DNA of 37,632 nucleotides from Microcoleus sp. FACHB-61 (lineage in GTDB: Bacteria; Cyanobacteriota; Cyanobacteriia; Cyanobacteriales; Microcoleaceae). How positions within the stretch are numbered: position 1 is the stretch's first letter; each line of letters starts with the position of its first letter. The notes under the pieces are model-generated. The model was not told the DNA's origin and did no database searches. It saw nothing but the letters and a program-made list of their open reading frames with translations. Shown one piece after another: positions 33,380 to 37,632 of the stretch. A program made the position numbers and the translations under genes. The stretch covers positions 1-37,632 of the forward strand of contig JACJNY010000017.1 in NCBI GenBank assembly GCA_014695295.1, given 5' to 3'.

Positions 33380-35107
33380 CTAATAGTGATTTCCGACTTT
33401 GCGGTGGTGAACTGCAGGCAGCGCATCGGGATTGGATACGCGGCCGCTATCGACGATCGCATATACGATATGATGATCCGAAAGTTCCATCCGGCTGACT
33501 ACTTCGCATTCCATGTACGCCAAAGCATCTGTCAGAATGGGAGAACCGTTGGTTGCTGGTTGAGTTTTAACTCCGGCAAATCGATCGGCACCAGGAGCAA
33601 AACGCTTTAAAAAGTGCCTCATCAAAGTTTGATAATTGCCTTCTTCGAGCACGTTGAGAACAAATTTATCTCCCGCGTGCATCATCGATTCAATCGCCCG
33701 ATCCTTAGCAACTGCTATTGTTAAACCCAGGGGTTTAAAACTTGCTTGCGTTACCCAAGAAGCTAGCATCGCACCGCTAACATCGCCTTTTTGGGCGGTG
33801 ATGATGTACAGTCCGCCGCTGATCCGTCCCAAAGCTTTATCGAGGTCGCTGTCGAGGGATTTCATCTGTTTGACGGCCTTGTCCCGCGTCAGCCACTGTC
33901 CCAAGTCGGTGCCGGCTTCGTCGCAAAGTTGATAACTCGCTTCTGTCGGCGTTTCTTTAATTAAAATGTTGGGAAATGCTTCTTTTAAACCCAACTCTTT
34001 GAACTTGTTTCTCAGCGGGTAAATAGATACGTCATCGCCACCGCCGGATTCGCACAAACCGAAAGATTGTTTGTTGTTAGCCGCAACTAAAATTGTGTTG
34101 ATGGCTGCTTCGGCATTCGCAGCAGCAGTACCACTACTCGGCGGCGAACAAATTACGATGCCGGCAGCATTACCGACAAGTTCCGCAACTTCTTGCAAGT
34201 CGGCGCTTCTCAAATCCATCATTTCCACAGCAACACCGGTTTTGGTGATACCGTGGGCGATCGCTTGGCTGAGTCGATCGCTAAATCCGTAGTCGGAGGT
34301 GTAAAATACCGCTACAGTGGTTTCTGCCTTAGCTTGCGCTTGGCTCCACTTTTTGTAGCGCCCGGTGAGTTCGACTACGTTGTGCCGCAGCAAGGGGCCG
34401 TGACCGGTCGCAATTGTACCGATTTCTCCCAACTCTGCCATCCGCTTCATCGCAGCGAGTACCGATCGAGCATTGGGAGCCATCAAACACTCATAATAAA
34501 AGTGGTAATCTTCCTCAACCGCTGCTAAATCGTCATCGAAGGTGCTGTCGGAACAGTAGTGCATCCCGAAAGCGTCGCAGGTGAACAGCACTTGAGTTTT
34601 GCTGTCGTAGCTGAAAATAGTATCGGGCCAGTGCAAGTTCGGCGCCGATACGAATTCGATAATGTGGCCGTTTCCTAAATCTAGTTTGTCCCCGTTTTTT
34701 ACTACCAATCGCTCAAATGGTTGGTGTACAAGGTTTTCTAAAAATTGAATTGCTACTTTTGCCCCCACGACAATCGCTTGGGGTGCCAGCGCCAGCACGT
34801 CTTTGACTAAACCGCTGTGGTCTGGCTCGGTGTGGCTGATAATTAGATAGTCAATCTCTTTCGGGTCAATTTCCCCCGTCAGAGTTTCCATGTATTGCTG
34901 GCGAAACTTCTCGTGCGAGGTATCGACGAGGGCTGTTTTTTCACCGCGAATGATGAATGAGTTGTAAGTTGTACCGTTTTTGAGTCCGAATTCGATGTCA
35001 AAGCGGTCTCTATCCCAGTCCAGGCATCGAATTGCCGTTGTATCAGGGGCAATTTCGACTTTTTCCACCGTCAATCTGCGTTGGACTCGTTCAGTCAGCG
35101 CTACCAT
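33380..35107 (-). CDS. flv3: Flavodiiron protein, Flv3 class (canonical di-iron site)
   Basis: 575 residues, ATG start with a strong AAGGAGG (35113-35119). Three domains as in Flv1: beta-lactamase-like (about 30-265), flavodoxin-like (VAVFYTSDYGFSDRLSQAIA, from about 268) and flavin reductase-like (from about 430, ISGGLYIITAQKGDVSGAML). The di-iron ligands are complete: HTEPDH, His in NLHWPD, Asp in FTCDAFG and His in TGHGPLL. This is the Flv3/Flv4 pattern; pairing with a Flv1-class partner makes Flv3 the better call. It reduces O2 to water using electrons from photosystem I, protecting against sudden light changes. It is first in the flv3 - VWA - flv1 set, with a candidate promoter region upstream. 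Confidence 0.9.
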   Translation of the reverse strand: MVALTERVQRRLTVEKVEIAPDTTAIRCLDWDRDRFDIEFGLKNGTTYNSFIIRGEKTALVDTSHEKFRQQYMETLTGEIDPKEIDYLIISHTEPDHSGLVKDVLALAPQAIVVGAKVAIQFLENLVHQPFERLVVKNGDKLDLGNGHIIEFVSAPNLHWPDTIFSYDSKTQVLFTCDAFGMHYCSDSTFDDDLAAVEEDYHFYYECLMAPNARSVLAAMKRMAELGEIGTIATGHGPLLRHNVVELTGRYKKWSQAQAKAETTVAVFYTSDYGFSDRLSQAIAHGITKTGVAVEMMDLRSADLQEVAELVGNAAGIVICSPPSSGTAAANAEAAINTILVAANNKQSFGLCESGGGDDVSIYPLRNKFKELGLKEAFPNILIKETPTEASYQLCDEAGTDLGQWLTRDKAVKQMKSLDSDLDKALGRISGGLYIITAQKGDVSGAMLASWVTQASFKPLGLTIAVAKDRAIESMMHAGDKFVLNVLEEGNYQTLMRHFLKRFAPGADRFAGVKTQPATNGSPILTDALAYMECEVVSRMELSDHHIVYAIVDSGRVSNPDALPAVHHRKVGNHY

Positions 35108-35426
35108 CAGTGCCTCCTTGTCTTTTACCCATTACCTTATTGTTTCCATTCTGACACGTTTCTTTTGTAAATCTTTATCAAATTTCCTATCACTCTGTTA
35201 AGCATCCCAAAAGTGAGATCTATCTCTTGACAAAAAGCAAAGATGTGTGGTATAGAAACCGAGTTCGATCGGTTTGGCGATCGAGGTACTGAGTTTTGCA
35301 TGGAAATTCCTATCCAGCAGTCAATTAGTTAGTAGCAACTTAAAAGCTGTACAAAATGTGCAGTAAGATGATCGAATAAAAAAATCCCCAATCCACAGGG
35401 CAAAATCGATTAAGTGAAGTAAAGCT
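35108..35426. other. Divergent regulatory spacer between flv3 and the DUF4129 gene
   Basis: No gene. A plus-strand promoter-like sequence is at 35227-35256; the flv3 promoter should lie in the left half on the other strand, but no clear -35/-10 pair is visible there. Confidence 0.5.
35227..35256 (+). promoter_or_regulatory. Candidate promoter of the DUF4129 gene
   Basis: TTGACA at 35227-35232 and TATAGA at 35251-35256, spacer 18. It is followed by about 165 bases of leader before the ATG at 35427. Confidence 0.5.
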
Positions 35427-36020
35427 ATGTCTGAAAGTTCCTTTGATAAAACTAATTTGGGTTGGCAATTAGGACAGGGGCAACAGCGATTGCAGGAGTG
35501 GTGGGAACTAAAAACTGCCCAAAATATACCGAATGTCAAATCGCCATCTTGGTTTGATTCCCCCATCTTGGGGGCGATCGCTAAAGCCGCCTTTTGGTTA
35601 ATCTTAGCATTGCTCGCAGTCTGGGCGAGTTGGCAGATTTGGCAACTGTTACGTTTTTATATTCATAATTTCAAAAAAAGAAATCAAACAACTGATGGAA
35701 GTGCGAAAAAAACAATTAAAGATTTGTCGGTAACAGAGTGGTTGTTGCGATCGCAAAAGTTGCAGCAGCAAGGCAAATACCGCCAAGCTTGCCGCTGTCT
35801 TTACATGGCCGTGTTGCAGCGGTTAAATGACGCGGGAACCGTGGTTCACCAACCCAGCCGCACTGATGGCGAATATTTGCAATTAATCCAGCAATTACCC
35901 CAGCCCGTGCCTTACGAAACTTTGATAAGAATACACGAGCAACTATATTTTGGGAATACGGAAGCTGATGCCTCAACCTTTGAACAGTGTCAGCAAGCTT
36001 ATCAACAAATTAAGGATTAA
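35427..36020 (+). CDS. DUF4129 domain membrane protein
   Basis: 197 residues, ATG start. One membrane span at about 50-75 (AKAAFWLILALLAVWASWQIW), a short basic linker, then a C-terminal soluble DUF4129 helical domain (about 100-197) with EWLLRSQKLQQQGKYRQACR and the final LRIHEQLYFGN block typical of the family. In many bacteria DUF4129 proteins lie with MoxR ATPase and transglutaminase genes; here neither is present. Function unknown; the topology suggests a cytoplasmic N-terminus with the soluble domain on the other face or the reverse. It is divergent from flv3. Confidence 0.82.
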   Translation: MSESSFDKTNLGWQLGQGQQRLQEWWELKTAQNIPNVKSPSWFDSPILGAIAKAAFWLILALLAVWASWQIWQLLRFYIHNFKKRNQTTDGSAKKTIKDLSVTEWLLRSQKLQQQGKYRQACRCLYMAVLQRLNDAGTVVHQPSRTDGEYLQLIQQLPQPVPYETLIRIHEQLYFGNTEADASTFEQCQQAYQQIKD

Positions 36021-36408
36021 TACCAATTTTTTATGAGGCCCCGTAGAATCCGATCCCCGCTAGCCCCCCTTATTAAGGGGGGGACAAGATTCCGATCTTT
36101 CGTCCCCCGTATTAAGGGGGATTTAGGGGGATCGAGATATGTGCAACTTCACATTAAATTGGTATGGCCTCCTTGCAAGGGAATCCCGTCTTGCCTGACA
36201 TTGCTAACTTTGTTGCTGTCTGGCGCACTACCCGAACGAAAGTCAGTAATTGGGTGACAATGCTCGCTGCTGTTAAGCTAGGGAAGATTTTACCCGCGTA
36301 CCTCACTTTCTTGAAAAAAGCTGTAGTGAGGAATCAGACTGATAAAAAGCATTTAACTACTTGCGGGAGATATTAGTAGAGCAAGGATTCCTCGCCCTAC
36401 TAACAGCC
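36021..36408. other. Repeat-bearing spacer
   Basis: It contains the palindromic element at 36047-36140 and no supported gene. A 70-codon frame at 36164-36376 has no ribosome binding site or family features. Confidence 0.55.
36047..36140. repeat. C-rich/G-rich palindromic element
   Basis: CCGATCCCCGCTAGCCCCCC is followed by TTATTAAGGGGGGG, then GTCCCCCGTATTAAGGGGG and TTTAGGGGGATCGAG. The arms pair across the middle. It is the same family as the core at 11940-12030. Confidence 0.65.
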
Positions 36409-37632
36409 TTAAATCAGAGTAATGTCAACGCCTGGCTGAGTGCCGATATTCGCACCTGGGCCAAAGCCAAAACTCACGTTTCCACCCATCAAACCTAGAT
36501 TATTGTTAATCGTCAGACTAACGCTAGTTTGACCGGGAATAAAGCTAACCGTCCCTCCACTACTATTCCCACCAGGTGGATTGGTAATGGTGTAGTCTGT
36601 GCTGTATGCAGGTGCACTAGGATCAGGAAGAATGAAATAGTCGACCGAAGCCGAAACCGAAGTATTGCCAGTCCGATTAATTGTCACAGTTCCCGAAGTA
36701 TTATCAAGAATAGAAACAGTAGACTGACCGTAAGAGAAGGAAGGCGGAGGCACAGGAGTATTATCAATAATGCTCAAAATTGCCACTGACGGACTAGCCA
36801 CACTGCCACCACTCAAGAACAAACCCACCGTTTCAGTAGGCTCCGTGAGAGGGTCATTTGCAGTTAGAACCGGAACTTGTGCGCTAGTTTGTCCGGCTAC
36901 AAAATTGACCGTTAGAAACACACTGGAGTAATCCACTTGAGAACCCGTAGACTTAGCACTACCGCCACCCGTGCTGAACGTAATCGCACTCGGTGCCGAA
37001 ACGTTGCCACCGCGAAAGATGGTAATCGGCGCACTGCTGCCCTCGGTGACGCTGTAATTAGCCGCACCGAAGAAATAGTTTGGAACGGTCGTTGCCGCCG
37101 TAGGCGTCGTCCCAGTTGGCGTCGGAGTTACCGTTGTCCCAGTTGGCGTCGGAGTTACCGTTGTCCCAGTTGGCGTCGGAGTTACCGTTGTCCCAGTTGG
37201 CGTCGGAGTTACCGTTGTCCCAGTTGACACCACATCATTAATCGTCAAAATTGACGGATTACTGACATTGCCACCGAAGAGCACCAAATTCACCGTTTCC
37301 GCCGGGTCGGAAATCGAATCAGTCAAAGTCGGCACGGTGAAACTAGCAGTTGTTTGCCCCGCAAGAAAATTCAACATCCCCGTCACCGAAGTGTAATCTC
37401 CAGCAGTGCCTGAACTTGCCGAACCGTCAAAAGTAGCGTAGCTAATCGATGCAGCCGCCGTGCCACCGGTGCGAGTAACGTTAATCGTAGCCGGGGTGCC
37501 TTCAGCCACCGTGTAATTTGGTTGGGCGAACTGGAAAAGACTTGGAGAGGTCGGCGTCGGAGTTGGCGCCACAGTTGTTGACGCCACATCATTAATCGTC
37601 AAAATTGACGGATTACTGACATTGCCACCGAA
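36409..37632 (-). CDS. Calx-beta repeat surface protein, 5' end outside window
   Basis: The frame is open from the right edge (37632) to TAA at 36409, so at least 407 residues are seen and the start is missing. Three Calx-beta type modules are complete or nearly so: FAQPNYTVAEGTPATINVTR, FFGAANYSVTEGSSAPITIF and FSYGQSTVSILDNTSGTVTI, each with the F(L/V)AGQT(S/T) strand and a conserved acidic turn (DPAETV, EPTETV); the last has lost that turn. A Thr/Pro linker of perfect 27-bp repeats joins two modules, and the edge of a further module is visible. Calx-beta domains bind Ca2+ and occur in large secreted or surface adhesins. It probably has a secretion signal at the missing N-terminus. Confidence 0.85.
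   Translation of the reverse strand, partial: FGGNVSNPSILTINDVASTTVAPTPTPTSPSLFQFAQPNYTVAEGTPATINVTRTGGTAAASISYATFDGSASSGTAGDYTSVTGMLNFLAGQTTASFTVPTLTDSISDPAETVNLVLFGGNVSNPSILTINDVVSTGTTVTPTPTGTTVTPTPTGTTVTPTPTGTTVTPTPTGTTPTAATTVPNYFFGAANYSVTEGSSAPITIFRGGNVSAPSAITFSTGGGSAKSTGSQVDYSSVFLTVNFVAGQTSAQVPVLTANDPLTEPTETVGLFLSGGSVASPSVAILSIIDNTPVPPPSFSYGQSTVSILDNTSGTVTINRTGNTSVSASVDYFILPDPSAPAYSTDYTITNPPGGNSSGGTVSFIPGQTSVSLTINNNLGLMGGNVSFGFGPGANIGTQPGVDITLI
37109..37226 (-). repeat. 27-bp tandem repeat, four perfect copies plus part, encoding TPTGTTVTP
   Basis: Copies at 37109-37135, 37136-37162, 37163-37189 and 37190-37216 are identical, with a partial one to 37226. They keep the reading frame, giving nine residues per copy. 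Copy number could change by slippage or recombination without a frameshift. Confidence 0.92.
37231..37278 (-). repeat. 48-bp direct repeat, first copy, of the Calx-beta module end
   Basis: Identical to 37585-37632 (354 bp away, 118 codons), encoding the FGGNVSNPSILTINDV end of a module. Two modules therefore share recent identity at DNA level. Confidence 0.85.
37585..37632 (-). repeat. 48-bp direct repeat, second copy, at the window edge
   Basis: Identical to 37231-37278 as far as it can be seen; the repeat may continue beyond the window. Confidence 0.85.

Noticed and set aside
36164..36376. 70-codon frame in the spacer before the Calx-beta gene
   Set aside because: No ribosome binding site or homology; it starts just after a repeat element.

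Overview
The window looks like chromosomal DNA of a filamentous, non-marine-type cyanobacterium of the Oscillatoria/Microcoleus kind. The reasons are many GCGATCGC-type (HIP1) palindromes, several families of 7-bp short tandem repeats between genes, a paired set of cyanobacterial flavodiiron proteins (Flv1/Flv3 classes), and several proteins of families found mainly in cyanobacteria (DUF2232, DUF4129, archaeal-type CobT-like protein). The genus is an inference; no rRNA or other marker is present.

Region 1 (1-7.7 kb) is a decaying surface-polysaccharide locus on the minus strand. Four family-2 glycosyltransferases and one lipid/polysaccharide-type ABC exporter form one tightly spaced operon reading from 7677 down to 1308. 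The last glycosyltransferase is cut off by an IS630-type transposase gene, which is itself split by a degenerate IS1-type element with intact 23-bp ends and an 8-bp target duplication. The exporter carries an in-frame TGA. A 1.5-kb AT-rich gene desert follows (7.7-9.1 kb).

Region 2 (9.1-23 kb) is housekeeping and signalling: riboflavin synthase (minus); a bifunctional-nuclease-family protein and an aldo/keto reductase with two Fe-S cluster motifs (plus, 5 bp apart); a large two-PAS membrane histidine kinase; a small exported protein; an orphan polyamine-type solute-binding lipoprotein; a coiled-coil protein; a CobT-like phosphoribosyltransferase beside a DUF2232 membrane protein; a universal stress protein; and a Crp/Fnr regulator. 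The spacers hold heptamer repeats and palindromic elements.

Region 3 (23.8-31 kb, plus strand) holds a 1461-residue protein that joins coiled-coil and long acidic segments to a degenerate Hsp70/actin-like domain, then a bacterial sugar transferase (initiating glycosyltransferase), an ADP-ribosylglycohydrolase-family protein and phosphatidylglycerophosphate synthase (PgsA).

Region 4 (30.8-35.1 kb, minus strand) is an flv3 - VWA-like - flv1 gene set. Flv3 has the full di-iron ligand set, Flv1 has replaced most of it, and the VWA-like protein between them has lost the first Asp of its metal-binding motif. It is the most distinctive system in the window. A DUF4129 protein is divergent from it. 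The right end holds the 3' part of a repetitive Calx-beta surface protein whose gene runs off the window and contains perfect 27-bp tandem repeats.
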